DNA from: an uncultured Clostridia bacterium
Lineage (GTDB): Bacteria; Bacillota_A; Clostridia; TANB77; CAG-508
Direction: 5' to 3'
Length of the DNA stretch: 22,393 nt
Assembly: GCA_934130705.1 (NCBI GenBank)
Contig: CAKOYL010000013.1
Location: 1 to 22,393 of the forward strand
Positions 1-8,266 of the stretch are shown here, one piece after another. The notes beneath the pieces are model-generated. The model had not been told where the DNA came from, made no database searches, and worked only from the letters and a program-made list of their open reading frames with translations. Both the position numbers and the translations under genes were made by a program. The number at the start of each line of letters is the position of its first letter. Position 1 is the stretch's first letter.

Positions 1-86
1 ATATATACAAAAACAATTAATTTTTTATTAAATTTATTTCATTTACTAATATAATTTCTTATACAAATTACTATTTGTGTTTATTC

Positions 87-263
87 TTATAATAAACTAC
101 TAAATTTTTTACTATATTTATCTATATCCTTTGTGCTTTGACTTACAATAAAATCTGTTACCTTAATTTTTAGCCTTTCAACTTCATCATTTGTATAATT
201 TTTATCTTCTACATTTATCCCTGCTTCATTAAATAATTGAATATCTTTACTTGAAAATTGCAT
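87..263 (-). CDS. Small acidic/basic hypothetical protein (58 aa)
   Basis: A 58-codon frame starts with ATG at 263-261 and stops with TAA at 89-87. It begins MQFSSKDIQLFNEAG and ends KKFSSLL. An AAGGA ribosome binding site lies about 8 nt upstream of the ATG, and an extended -10 promoter (TGTTATAAT) lies about 40 nt upstream, just past the terminator of the adhesin gene, so this is probably its own transcription unit. The protein is soluble, charged and probably helical, with no membrane segment or recognisable catalytic motif. I do not recognise a family. Support is the clean start signals and protein-like composition. Confidence 0.65.
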   Translation of the reverse strand: MQFSSKDIQLFNEAGINVEDKNYTNDEVERLKIKVTDFIVSQSTKDIDKYSKKFSSLL

Positions 264-299
264 TGTTTGTTCCTTCTTTCATTCATTTTTCAAAATACA

Positions 300-312
300 T
301 AGGCATTATAAC
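300..312 (-). promoter_or_regulatory. Extended -10 promoter of the 58-aa gene
   Basis: On the minus strand TATAAT (310-305) is preceded by TG plus one base, giving an extended -10. No good -35 is present. It lies between the adhesin terminator and the small gene at 263-87. Confidence 0.45.
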
Positions 313-332
313 ACAAAAAGTTCAAAAAAGCA

Positions 333-372
333 CAAAAAAAGCCAAAGTATTTTTTTATATTACTTTGGCTTT
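333..372 (-). terminator. Intrinsic terminator of the adhesin gene
   Basis: Perfect 12-bp stem (AAAGCCAAAGTA, 372-361, pairing with TACTTTGGCTTT, 349-338) with an A/T-rich loop, followed on the minus strand by a run of T. It begins 12 nt after the adhesin stop codon, so it ends that transcript. Confidence 0.85.
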
Positions 373-384
373 ATATTACTATTT

Positions 385-3300
385 TTAAAAACCTGTTCTA
401 GGTAATTTTGTTATTTCTAATTTTTTTCCATAGGATGTCGTTGTCCATTCCGCCTTATCTTCTAAATGATGTTCTTTATAATCTCCAGTTAATGTTGTAT
501 AATTTGTCCATTTATCTTCTGGTTGCACTGTTGGCAAAACTTTTGCAAATATAAAAGGCTTTTCTATTGCTTCAAATCCTGCCTTTACTTTTCCAAATTC
601 CACTTTAAAATCTGTTATAAATTCGTCATCCTCTAATCTTACACTTGTAAAATCAATATAATTATTTTTTTGCGTATTATATTTTCCAAATTCTATATAG
701 TCTTCTGATTTATTAGTTTTATATTTTACTATATAATCTAAATCTTCATTATATGTTCCTGTAAACAATTTTGTAATTCTTACATAGTCATAAGGTAAAT
801 TATCTGTCCAAGTAAAATTATCCAATGATACATTTGATGTGTTTTTTAACGAATTAAAGCCATATTTTATTTCATCATTAGGTTGTGCTTGTACTACACC
901 ATTTTTATCAATATCTAATCCAATATCAACACTATTATTTTTTATTGTAATAGGTATAGTTTTTAAATGTTCTGTTATTTCTATTGGATATTTTTCAGTA
1001 TTTAATAAGTAATTATCAGACCCACTTGTTTCTTCTTGTATAAAATATTTTCCTTTTTCTAATAATTTACTTGTTCCTATTCCTTCTTTTATTGTTATTA
1101 CATCAACAATTTCATCACTTTCATTATATATATTAAATACTGCTCCATCTAGTTTGGTGCCTGCTTTTTCTCCTGTTAATTTATTATCATCAGCAGATAC
1201 TTTTATAATTTCAATTTTTCCTTTTATTTTTTCATTTTCAAATTGAATATTTGTAATTTCGTCTTGTTTTAAAGTTACTTTTTGTACTGTTTCATTTAAC
1301 ACATATTTTTCTAATGTTTTTGTTTCTTGAATTGTATATTCTTGATCTATTGGTAATCTTTTTGTTATTGCTTCTCCGTTTTCATCTGTTTTCAAAGTAT
1401 CTACAACAGTTCCTTTTTCATCATATACTTTAAATTCAACATCTTTTAATTTTACCTCATTGTTATCTTTATCAACTTTTACTACTTTTATTTGTCCTTT
1501 TTTCTTTTCATTTTCAAATGTAATATTAGTTATTTGATCTTCTTTTAAAACTACCTTTTGTGTTTCTTCATTTAATACGTAATTTTCTCCAGTTTTAGTT
1601 TCTTTAATTGTATATACTTGGTCTATTGGCAATCTCTTTGTTGTTGCTTCTCCATTTTCATTTGTTTTCAAGGTATCTACAACATTTCCTTTTTCATCAT
1701 ATACTTTAAATTCAACATCTTTTAATTTTGTTTCATTATTATCTAAGTCAACTTTTATTACTTTTATTTGTCCTTTTTTCTTTTCATTTTTAAATGTAAT
1801 ATCTTTTATTTGATTTGCTTCTAATGTTATAGTTTGTTTTTCGTTATTTAGCTTATAATTTTCTTTTGTTTCTACTTCTTGCAATGTTAATTTTTCAAAA
1901 TCTCTTACTGGATATTTTGATGTTATTGCTTCTCCTTCATCATTTGTAATAATTGTTTCTAACACATTATTTTTTTCATCTAAAACATTAAATTTTACAC
2001 CTTTTAATTTTACTTCATTATTGTCTAAATCAATTTTTATTACTCTAATTTGTCCTTTTTTTAGTTCATTTTCTATCAATGATTCATTTGTTTTTTCCCA
2101 TTCAACTTTAACTTCTGTATCTTCGCCTAAGTTATAATATTTATTTGTAGTCTTTTCAATCCATTTATAATTTCCTGTTCTAAGACCTTCTACTTTTATT
2201 TCTCCATCTACATTTGTTCTATAAGTTCCTATGACTTTTTTAAATTCTTCACTATACAAATCAAATTCTACATTTCCTAAGCTAATCTTATGATTATCTT
2301 TATCAACTTTATAGACTTTTAAATTTCCTGTTTTATGTTTGTTTTCTAATGTTAATTCTGTTACCTTATTGTATTTTGCTTTTATATTAACCTTTTCTTG
2401 TGATATTACATAATCATCATTACTTTTTATTTCTTTTAACACATAATCATTTTGATATAAATCATAAAATGTTAGATTTCCTGTACTATCTGTTGTAGCT
2501 CTTCCTATAACTGTTCCATCTGCTTTTGATAATTCATAAATAGTATCTTTTATAGGTTGTTTTGTATCTGTATCTATTTTTTTAATTTTTATACTTGCTG
2601 TATTAGCCTTTAGTTGCACATCTGTTCTTGCACTTGTTAATGCTATCGGATCTCCCGTTATTGCATAATCTTGTAAACTTGGATTATAACTTGTTGAGTA
2701 AAATACTGCATAAGATTTTGCATTTACATCTACTCTTAATTTTCCATTAATATCTTGTGTTTCAACAATATCTTTTGGGATTTTTAACTGAAATACTTCT
2801 CCATTATTAAATGTCTTTTTCTCATTTCCAGATGTATTAGTTATTTTCGTTCCATTTGGAAAATTAGCCATAGCAATATCATAGCTAGATATATCCACAT
2901 TTGAACTAATTGTATAATTTTGAATATAATATTCCCCATTTAATATCATATTTCCAGATTTATTTATATTTGCAACTGGTGTTCTGTATGTTGTTGAACC
3001 ATTTTCTCCCTCATTAGCTAATCTTTGAATTAAGTTTACTATTGATTGTCCAATTTCATCATTAGCATAAAAATCACTTGGATTACATTGTCCTAATGCA
3101 CAATATACTGCCATCTTTGTTGCTTGATAAGCATATTCCCAGCTACTTACTCCTAAACTTTCTGGTGAATTATATGGATAACCAGCAACTACCGTTCTCC
3201 AAACTTTATTATAAGTTTCCTGATTACTTAGTATTTCTGTTAATGTTACACTATATTCTAGTGATTCATCAACTCCTGCTAAATTTTTATTTAAACAATA

Positions 3301-3528
3301 TGCGGGATAAAAATTACCATTTTCATAGTACCCTGCCAGACTTGTTTTTACATAGCCACCGCTTGGTAAAGCATGACTTTTTAAATGATATGGTACTCTT
3401 CCTACACTTGTTATTCCTACTGAATCTCCTTGATTAGCAGCAAAGCTTACTCCAACTGGTAATACATTTGTCAATATTACCAATACTAATAGAAAAGTAG
3501 CCATTATTTTTTGTTTTGATTTAACCAT
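385..3528 (-). CDS. Secreted thioester / Cna-B repeat adhesin ending at LPRTGF (1047 aa)
   Basis: Large surface protein. Residues 1-31 form a signal peptide (charged start, hydrophobic core, cleavage near SFA-AN). Residues about 60-150 look like a thioester domain: Cys78 in YCLNK and Gln135 in YQATKMAVY are in the positions of the Cys-Gln pair of TQXA-type adhesin domains. Six SpaA/Cna-B-type beta domains follow (about 311-398, 400-488, 491-583, 584-675, 676-767, 768-865); domains 4 and 5 are near copies. A further domain covers 866-1035. The chain stops at LPRTGF, residues 1042-1047: a sortase-type motif with no following hydrophobic segment or basic tail. It has its own promoter, leader hairpin and terminator. 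Likely role: host-surface or partner-cell adhesion, possibly linked to the sortase encoded at 5819-5268. Domain calls come from sequence pattern only. Confidence 0.85.
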   Translation of the reverse strand: MVKSKQKIMATFLLVLVILTNVLPVGVSFAANQGDSVGITSVGRVPYHLKSHALPSGGYVKTSLAGYYENGNFYPAYCLNKNLAGVDESLEYSVTLTEILSNQETYNKVWRTVVAGYPYNSPESLGVSSWEYAYQATKMAVYCALGQCNPSDFYANDEIGQSIVNLIQRLANEGENGSTTYRTPVANINKSGNMILNGEYYIQNYTISSNVDISSYDIAMANFPNGTKITNTSGNEKKTFNNGEVFQLKIPKDIVETQDINGKLRVDVNAKSYAVFYSTSYNPSLQDYAITGDPIALTSARTDVQLKANTASIKIKKIDTDTKQPIKDTIYELSKADGTVIGRATTDSTGNLTFYDLYQNDYVLKEIKSNDDYVISQEKVNIKAKYNKVTELTLENKHKTGNLKVYKVDKDNHKISLGNVEFDLYSEEFKKVIGTYRTNVDGEIKVEGLRTGNYKWIEKTTNKYYNLGEDTEVKVEWEKTNESLIENELKKGQIRVIKIDLDNNEVKLKGVKFNVLDEKNNVLETIITNDEGEAITSKYPVRDFEKLTLQEVETKENYKLNNEKQTITLEANQIKDITFKNEKKKGQIKVIKVDLDNNETKLKDVEFKVYDEKGNVVDTLKTNENGEATTKRLPIDQVYTIKETKTGENYVLNEETQKVVLKEDQITNITFENEKKKGQIKVVKVDKDNNEVKLKDVEFKVYDEKGTVVDTLKTDENGEAITKRLPIDQEYTIQETKTLEKYVLNETVQKVTLKQDEITNIQFENEKIKGKIEIIKVSADDNKLTGEKAGTKLDGAVFNIYNESDEIVDVITIKEGIGTSKLLEKGKYFIQEETSGSDNYLLNTEKYPIEITEHLKTIPITIKNNSVDIGLDIDKNGVVQAQPNDEIKYGFNSLKNTSNVSLDNFTWTDNLPYDYVRITKLFTGTYNEDLDYIVKYKTNKSEDYIEFGKYNTQKNNYIDFTSVRLEDDEFITDFKVEFGKVKAGFEAIEKPFIFAKVLPTVQPEDKWTNYTTLTGDYKEHHLEDKAEWTTTSYGKKLEITKLPRTGF
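1228..1779 (-). repeat. Tandem pair of near-identical 276-bp Cna-B repeats
   Basis: Two adjacent 92-codon units (1779-1504 and 1503-1228) encode Cna-B domains 4 and 5 of the adhesin. Both carry KGQIKV, KDVEFKVYDEKG, VVDTLKT, KRLPIDQ and ETKT in the same positions. A more diverged unit precedes them at about 2058-1780. The array points to domain duplication and possible length variation by recombination. Confidence 0.8.
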
Positions 3529-3561
3529 TTAGGCATACCTCCTTTAATTTTAATTAAGCAT

Positions 3562-3606
3562 AAAAAAAGAAACTAGCAATAAAGGGGAATTTGCTAATTT
3601 CTTTTT
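3562..3606 (-). terminator. Leader hairpin with U-tract upstream of the adhesin (possible attenuator)
   Basis: On the minus strand AAAAAGAAATTAGCAA (3606-3591) pairs with TTGCTAGTTTCTTTTT (3579 onward) with one mismatch, and the 3' arm runs into seven T. It lies downstream of the -10 at 3636-3631 and before the AAAGGAGG and ATG of the adhesin, so a transcript from that promoter would meet it in its 5' leader. Confidence 0.65.
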
Positions 3607-3630
3607 ATACTTATATTTTTACATATTAAA

Positions 3631-3688
3631 ATTTTAACACCTTATATTTTATCAGTCAATGAATAGTTTTTGAAACATTTTTGAAATT
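3631..3688 (-). promoter_or_regulatory. Promoter P1 with TTTCAAAA direct-repeat operator (adhesin)
   Basis: The -35 TTGACT (3659-3654) and -10 TAAAAT (3636-3631) are separated by 17 bp. Immediately upstream are two TTTCAAAA repeats 11 bp apart, and a third partial copy (TTCATTGAC) overlaps the -35. The same architecture occurs at 5896-5951, 9013-9073 and 19907-19970. Confidence 0.8.
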
Positions 3689-4477
3689 TTATTTTACTTT
3701 TATATATGATCTATTTTGAAATACTGATTCTGTTCCATTTGATGTTATATGGTATTCTGTTTCTGCATAATAGTAGATAGTAAAATCTTCGCTATCATAC
3801 ACTTTATTGCTAACATTTGTTTTATTTGCAGTAAAACTTTGTGTATTATTTATGATAGAACTACTTTGAACTATTTTAACATTAGTATATCCATATTCTT
3901 TGATACAACTTTCAATTAGTTCTCTTAATTTATTCATTTCACTATCACTTTTCTTATAGGCTTTATATCCACCATTAAGTGCATTTTCGTATCTATCATA
4001 TTTTGATAAATCTATTTTGGCTGGTTCTGTTTTAGTGATTTCTGGTTGTTTTTCTTCTTGTTTAGGTGTTTCTATTTTAGAATTTGTTACTTGATTTGTT
4101 GTTTGTTGGTTATTACTATTATTCTTATTTGAATTATTATTTTCTTTTATCTTTTGTGTTTCTGTATTTACTTTTTCTTTTGTTTCCTGATTATTTTTTT
4201 CATTTGTTTCTTTCTGTTCTTTTGTTTCTTGGCTTTCTTGTTTTTCTTCTGTTTTTTCTTTAACTTCTTCATTTGTATTTTGTACTAGCTCATTATTGCT
4301 AGCATTTTCATCTTTTGTTTCTTCAACTATTTTTTCTTCTGTAATTTCAGTATCATTTATTTTTGATACTTCTACTGTCTTTTCCTTTTGTTGTACTTTA
4401 TAAAAAACAAATAAACCTATTAAGCCTATTACAATTACTAATATTATCGTAGATATAATTAAGATTTTCTTTTTCAT
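3689..4477 (-). CDS. Membrane-anchored stalk protein with low-complexity spacer (262 aa)
   Basis: Start chosen at ATG 4477, which follows AAGGAG by 8 nt and begins MKKKILIIST. Residues 5-27 form one transmembrane segment with a short cytoplasmic lysine-rich end, so the rest is probably outside the cell. Residues about 30-150 are a Glu/Lys/Asn/Gln/Thr-rich spacer with many KE, ETKE and NNS repeats, typical of an extended wall-spanning stalk. The last about 100 residues form a small globular domain with a YDRYENALNGGYKAYKK region and a beta-rich C-terminus ending SYIKVK. No catalytic motif is visible. It lies between the SpoVG-like gene and the adhesin and has its own extended -10. Function unknown; a cell-surface accessory of the element is an inference. 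Confidence 0.75.
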   Translation of the reverse strand: MKKKILIISTIILVIVIGLIGLFVFYKVQQKEKTVEVSKINDTEITEEKIVEETKDENASNNELVQNTNEEVKEKTEEKQESQETKEQKETNEKNNQETKEKVNTETQKIKENNNSNKNNSNNQQTTNQVTNSKIETPKQEEKQPEITKTEPAKIDLSKYDRYENALNGGYKAYKKSDSEMNKLRELIESCIKEYGYTNVKIVQSSSIINNTQSFTANKTNVSNKVYDSEDFTIYYYAETEYHITSNGTESVFQNRSYIKVK

Positions 4478-4493
4478 AAGATCATCTCCTTCT

Positions 4494-4510
4494 ATCCACA
4501 TTATAACATC
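4494..4510 (-). promoter_or_regulatory. Extended -10 promoter of the 262-aa gene
   Basis: Minus-strand TATAAT (4505-4500) preceded by TGT forms an extended -10 in the 88-nt gap between the SpoVG-like stop and the ATG at 4477. The -35 is poor, so this may be an internal promoter of the sortase unit. Confidence 0.4.
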
Positions 4511-4565
4511 TAATAGTTAAAACATCCATCATTTTTTAGATTTTGTTTATAAATAGGTCTATTAA

Positions 4566-4934
4566 TTATAAAGTTTCCTCTTCTTCTGGTTCTTCATCTT
4601 TTGATTTTGCATTTTTTAATGAATTTTTAGTTTTTCTTTGCACATTTTCTTCACGTTCTTTTAGCTTTTCATTATACGCATCTAAAACAACTTTTAATAT
4701 TTCTTCTCTTGTTTCTTTATTAGTAGGATAACAAGCATCTTTATATCTTTTTTCTTGTGTTTCTTTATCATAATATGATCTTTGTGGTAGTTGAACATAT
4801 AGATTATCTTCCTTGCTTCTTTTTACTGTTACACCTTCCACATTAAAAGATTCATCTATGCAAATGGTGGCTATTGCTTTTGTAATATTATTACTATCAT
4901 TTGTTAAATTTACATGTTTTACTGATACATTCAT
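4566..4934 (-). CDS. spoVG-like: SpoVG family protein (122 aa)
   Basis: SpoVG proteins are small nucleic-acid-binding regulators. Residues about 18-92 match the family layout: KAIATICIDESFNVEGVTV (strand pair), an NLYVQLPQRSY segment at the position of the family's conserved LFVAMPS, then the YKDACYPTNKETREEILKVVLDAY region corresponding to the family's F-D-x-x-HPI-N-x-x-x-R-x-x-I segment. Compared with chromosomal SpoVG (about 85-97 aa) it has an extra Lys/Glu-rich C-terminal tail of about 30 residues ending EPEEEETL. The ATG follows AAAGGAGGAACAATAAA. It sits in the sortase unit. Diverged SpoVG copies are common on conjugative elements and phages of Clostridia; here it may regulate element genes or mRNA, which is inference. 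Confidence 0.8.
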   Translation of the reverse strand: MNVSVKHVNLTNDSNNITKAIATICIDESFNVEGVTVKRSKEDNLYVQLPQRSYYDKETQEKRYKDACYPTNKETREEILKVVLDAYNEKLKEREENVQRKTKNSLKNAKSKDEEPEEEETL

Positions 4935-4975
4935 TTTATTGTTCCTCCTTTCTAAAAATTTGAATCTATATATTT

Positions 4976-5266
4976 TTACATAGTTTCCTCATTTTCTTCT
5001 ATATTCTCAACTTTATATGTATTTATTATTGCTGCTGATAAGCATTTAAAATAGTCTACAATATTTCCATTTGTTTTATCTATTGTTTCTATCATACTTT
5101 TTATATGACTTTGCTCTTTTACATCTATTAATTTTATAAAATCCACAACTTTTCCAATTGAAAATATATATTTCTTTTTATTGTGTTCAACTTCAAATTC
5201 TTCCGTTATATCAATATTTTTTTCTTTTAAATACTTATCAATCCAAATTTCAAAATCCTTTTTCAT
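4976..5266 (-). CDS. Hypothetical protein (96 aa)
   Basis: Begins MKKDFEIWIDKYLKEKN and ends IEENEETM. Its ribosome binding site GGAGAATAGA lies inside the last codons of the sortase gene, and its ATG follows the sortase stop at once, so the two are probably translationally coupled. It is a soluble, acidic, alpha/beta-type small protein with a KKYIFSIGKVVDFIKLI core and no membrane segment. I do not recognise the family or a motif that gives a function. Confidence 0.7.
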   Translation of the reverse strand: MKKDFEIWIDKYLKEKNIDITEEFEVEHNKKKYIFSIGKVVDFIKLIDVKEQSHIKSMIETIDKTNGNIVDYFKCLSAAIINTYKVENIEENEETM

Positions 5267-5267
5267 T

Positions 5268-5819
5268 CTATTCTCCTATTCCAATAACACATAATCTTTT
5301 TGATTTTTGATTTGCTATACAGGTGATCAGTGTTATTCTATCTTCTTTTGTTGAGTTTAATATACTTAAATCTGTTTCATCAATTTCTCTTATTTCTTTT
5401 ATCAAGTATGTTTTAGTTTCATATTTAGTTCTATACTCAATTCTCATTTCTTTTTTAGCATCTTTTAAATTTTGAAAAAAAGCTGCTTTGCTTCCTCTAT
5501 TATGAGAACATAAACATACATTTCCATTTAGATAACTGCTATTTTTAAAATGGCCTACATATTTTCCTATTGTTTTATTGTCTGTTCCATCTGCAATTGG
5601 TGCTTTCTGTATTCCTAATTCATTAATTGAAATATAACCAATAATATTCTTGTCATTTTCATCTATTGATAATACTTCCTCCACTTGCTCATCAACTGTT
5701 ATATTTTCTAATTTATTTTCTTTGTTTTCCTTTTTATCTGGTCTAAATACAAGTGCTAACATTAATAAAACAATTGTTATAAGAATTATTGAAACATATT
5801 TTAAAATTTTCTTTACCAT
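5268..5819 (-). CDS. Sortase, class A/D-like (183 aa)
   Basis: Membrane-bound cysteine transpeptidase that cuts LPxTG-like signals and links surface proteins to a nucleophile. Start chosen at ATG 5819, 6 nt after GGAGG; the longer frame reads back through the promoter and is not credible. Residues 5-25 form the N-terminal membrane anchor. The catalytic triad is visible: His106 in CSHNRG, Cys167 in TLITC and Arg175 in KSKRLCVIG. The TLITC form fits class A/D better than class B. It opens the unit sortase - 96-aa - spoVG-like - stalk protein, and has the element's shared promoter cassette and a leader hairpin. The adhesin at 3528-385, ending LPRTGF, is the obvious candidate substrate. Confidence 0.9.
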   Translation of the reverse strand: MVKKILKYVSIILITIVLLMLALVFRPDKKENKENKLENITVDEQVEEVLSIDENDKNIIGYISINELGIQKAPIADGTDNKTIGKYVGHFKNSSYLNGNVCLCSHNRGSKAAFFQNLKDAKKEMRIEYRTKYETKTYLIKEIREIDETDLSILNSTKEDRITLITCIANQKSKRLCVIGIGE

Positions 5820-5831
5820 ATTTTCCTCCAT

Positions 5832-5872
5832 AAAAATAAGGCAATAATTAGTTTTCCAACCAATTATAGCCT
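5832..5872 (-). terminator. Leader hairpin with U-tract upstream of sortase (possible attenuator)
   Basis: Minus-strand arm 5872-5859 (AGGCTATAATTGGT) pairs with 5852-5839 (ACTAATTATTGCCT), 13 of 14 positions including one G-U, followed by TTATTTTT. The U-tract ends right at the GGAGG of the sortase gene, so termination and ribosome-site access may be linked. Confidence 0.65.
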
Positions 5873-5895
5873 CATTTACAATTTTTGATATTAAA

Positions 5896-5951
5896 ATATT
5901 ATCACTTATATTTATATGCGTCAATGAACATATTTTGAAACATTTTTGAAA
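5896..5951 (-). promoter_or_regulatory. Promoter P2 with TTTCAAAA direct-repeat operator (sortase unit)
   Basis: The -35 TTGACG (5924-5919) and -10 TAATAT (5901-5896) are 17 bp apart. Upstream are the TTTCAAAA repeats that run up to the stop codon of the 342-aa gene. This is the clearest copy of the shared cassette together with the one at 19907. Confidence 0.8.
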
Positions 5952-6980
5952 TTACATTTTTATTTCATAATAGTCATTCCATATAACTAAATCTTTTTTC
6001 TTATTTCCTAACACAATACTTATTGTTCTTCCTTTTAATTTTTTAAAAGCAACAGAATTTAATTTTATGGCATAAATATTACTATCACTTTTATTTTTAC
6101 AATTTGAAATATCTACGATAAGTTTCTTATTATTCAACTTTTCTCTTTTAATAAGTTTAAATCCATTGCGTATTTTACTATATATGTATGTATTTTTATT
6201 ATTAATGATTATTGCTATTACAGCAACTAACCCAACACCAGATATTATAATGAAAATTGGTGTATTATTCTTTTCTTTTACCTCTTCATTTTCTTCTATT
6301 TTTTCTTCATATATAACAGTATAATTATATATCTTATTGATTTTTTCAACATTTCCTGAATATGTAACTGTTACTTTATATGTATCTGGATTCTTTACCT
6401 TTTGTATTGTTTGATAAATTTGAGTACCTTTATATGTTAATGGTACATTCTCTCCATCAATATTTTGTATCTGATCTGCTTCCCACTCTACATTTATTAG
6501 ATAATATTTTACATTATCTATTGTTATTTCTTTTGATATATTGTTTAAATCATTATCATTATAATTGTTAAAGTTTAATTTCTTTTCATCTATTTTTTCA
6601 TAATATCCATTATTTATGTTTTGTATATCAATGTTAGATATAACTAATATGCCTTTATACTCGCCATCATCAAAATTCTCACTATTTCCAAAATAATTCC
6701 TAATGTACTGTTCATTTGAATTATTTAAAATTTCTGTTTTGCTTTTTTCCTTGCTAATATAATTTTTGTCTGTTTCTTCTTTGTTTATACTTTTTATTTT
6801 TAATGTTTCTGTTTCAGTATTATAAATATTAGTTAAAAATTCCTGCTCTTCATTTTCTGTTATTGAATATTTTTGTTGTTTAATTTCTTCACTTGCATAA
6901 CTTTTATTTATAATCCCACTTGCTAAAATTATTACAATTACTGACACTATAATTATACTAAAAACAAATTTTTTCTTCAT
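5952..6980 (-). CDS. Bitopic membrane protein with extracellular domain (342 aa)
   Basis: Residues 7-29 are a signal peptide with a plausible cleavage site after SYA. Residues about 30-240 are an Asn/Glu/Tyr-rich extracellular region, including YKGILVISN and VKYYLINVEWEAD segments and a beta-rich VTVTYSGNVEKIN part. Residues about 243-262 (TPIFIIISGVGLVAVIAIII) are a transmembrane segment, and about 80 residues remain in the cytoplasm, ending YYEIKM. This is a type I membrane topology. The start follows GAGGAGG. It ends the unit that starts at 8935, and its stop lies against the operator of the sortase promoter. No family recognised; a surface or channel accessory role is inferred from context. 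Confidence 0.75.
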   Translation of the reverse strand: MKKKFVFSIIIVSVIVIILASGIINKSYASEEIKQQKYSITENEEQEFLTNIYNTETETLKIKSINKEETDKNYISKEKSKTEILNNSNEQYIRNYFGNSENFDDGEYKGILVISNIDIQNINNGYYEKIDEKKLNFNNYNDNDLNNISKEITIDNVKYYLINVEWEADQIQNIDGENVPLTYKGTQIYQTIQKVKNPDTYKVTVTYSGNVEKINKIYNYTVIYEEKIEENEEVKEKNNTPIFIIISGVGLVAVIAIIINNKNTYIYSKIRNGFKLIKREKLNNKKLIVDISNCKNKSDSNIYAIKLNSVAFKKLKGRTISIVLGNKKKDLVIWNDYYEIKM

Positions 6981-6982
6981 AA

Positions 6983-8239
6983 CTATAGTACCTCCTCTTC
7001 TTCTTTGATTATTTCTTCTTTTAATTTATCTTTACTTATATTTTCTTGACTTTGACTATTTTCCTTAATTAATTTACTATTCTTTATATAGTCATCCATA
7101 CTGTCTTTTCCGTTACTTTCTATATCTAATTTTTCTGAAGATTCAAATATAATTTCGGTTTTCTTATTTATGGTTTTTATATCTTTGACATTATCTAATT
7201 TTAATTTTTCAACTATTTTTTTATACATTTCATTTATAAATTGATCTTCGCTTACATCATTTTCTAATTTTGCATCTAATTCAAATTTACAACTTCTTGT
7301 AACTTGCTCAAACATACACTCATCTATTTTCTTTAATAGTTCTTTTCCTATATTCTGTATTTCTACTTCATTATTATTTTCTATAATACTTTTCAAAATT
7401 CTTTTTTCTACTTGTGCATTATTATTTTCTATAGATATAGCCAATGTAGAAATTCTATTGTCTTTATTTTTAGCTGTTGTTCCTAAATTGTATTGTCCAT
7501 TTCCATACTTATTTATATAATCTAATATAGAGGTTGCAATTTTTCTTCTATTTTTATCAACTTCTATTTCTTTATCTATTTCCGTGTATGGAATGTATAT
7601 CCATTCATAAAATTCTGGTCTAAATTCTTTATATCCAATATTTAACGGCTCTTTTGTAATTTCTAAGTTTTCAATATCTGCTATATATTTTCCAACCAAT
7701 TCATTGTTATTTCCAAAATAATCTCCTCCACCCATTCCATTTCCAAGTGCCAACAACAATGAAATTGGTGCTATTGTTACCACATTATATTTTTGTTTTT
7801 CTTTATACAACCATGCTAATGGGCAATGCCTTAAATCAATAAATTCTTTTCTTTTATGATTATAAATATATTTATATTCTTCCTTATTTAATTCTTTTAC
7901 TCCTAATTCTTTAAAATTATCCATTGCAAATCCATATAAAGTTTTATAGTAACCATTTTCTTTTTGATTGTAAATACCTAGTTCTTTTTCTAACTTTTCT
8001 AATATGTCATAATCATAGTCTTTTTCTGCTGGTTGCTTTTCTTTGTCTATTCTATCACTACTCAAAGCATAATCACCAACTATATAAACTCTATCTCCCT
8101 TCCATTCGTTTGCAAGTTTATTCATTAGGTTTAAAATCAAATCGTTTCTATTATAAGACCATTCCATAAGTTTCACTCCGCCATTTGATCTCATATATTC
8201 CTTTTTATCTATATTTGCAACAATATAATATTGTCCCAT
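6983..8239 (-). CDS. MGQYY-type mobile-element protein (418 aa)
   Basis: The N-terminus MGQYYIVANIDKKEYM, then KLMEWSY and GDRVYIVGDYALSSD, resembles a widespread but uncharacterised family of phage and conjugative-element proteins that start MGQYY and have a W-x-G-D-Y region. The middle (about 130-225) has LRHCPLAWL, a glycine-rich GNGMGGGDYFG segment and EWIYIPYTEID. The second half (about 225-418) is variable, helical and highly charged, ending in a Glu-rich tail. No signal peptide or membrane segment. The start follows GTAGGAGGAAC. It is the second gene of the unit that starts at 8935. Function unknown; family resemblance is from memory of the N-terminal pattern. Confidence 0.75.
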   Translation of the reverse strand: MGQYYIVANIDKKEYMRSNGGVKLMEWSYNRNDLILNLMNKLANEWKGDRVYIVGDYALSSDRIDKEKQPAEKDYDYDILEKLEKELGIYNQKENGYYKTLYGFAMDNFKELGVKELNKEEYKYIYNHKRKEFIDLRHCPLAWLYKEKQKYNVVTIAPISLLLALGNGMGGGDYFGNNNELVGKYIADIENLEITKEPLNIGYKEFRPEFYEWIYIPYTEIDKEIEVDKNRRKIATSILDYINKYGNGQYNLGTTAKNKDNRISTLAISIENNNAQVEKRILKSIIENNNEVEIQNIGKELLKKIDECMFEQVTRSCKFELDAKLENDVSEDQFINEMYKKIVEKLKLDNVKDIKTINKKTEIIFESSEKLDIESNGKDSMDDYIKNSKLIKENSQSQENISKDKLKEEIIKEEEEVL

Positions 8240-8266
8240 TGTCTGTTCCTCCTACTTTCTTTTGTA

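Noticed and set aside
1228..1779. Repeat array as a CRISPR or insertion element
   Set aside because: The repeats are in-frame Cna-B protein domains of 276 bp with no spacers, terminal inverted repeats or transposase.
3078..3437. Plus-strand open frames, here and at many other places
   Set aside because: They lie opposite long minus-strand genes, have no ribosome sites, and their composition is that of complementary AT-rich coding sequence.
5820..5924. Longer sortase start at TTG 5924
   Set aside because: The extra 35 codons run through the promoter -35/-10 and leader hairpin. The ATG at 5819 has a clear GGAGG site and starts a normal sortase anchor.
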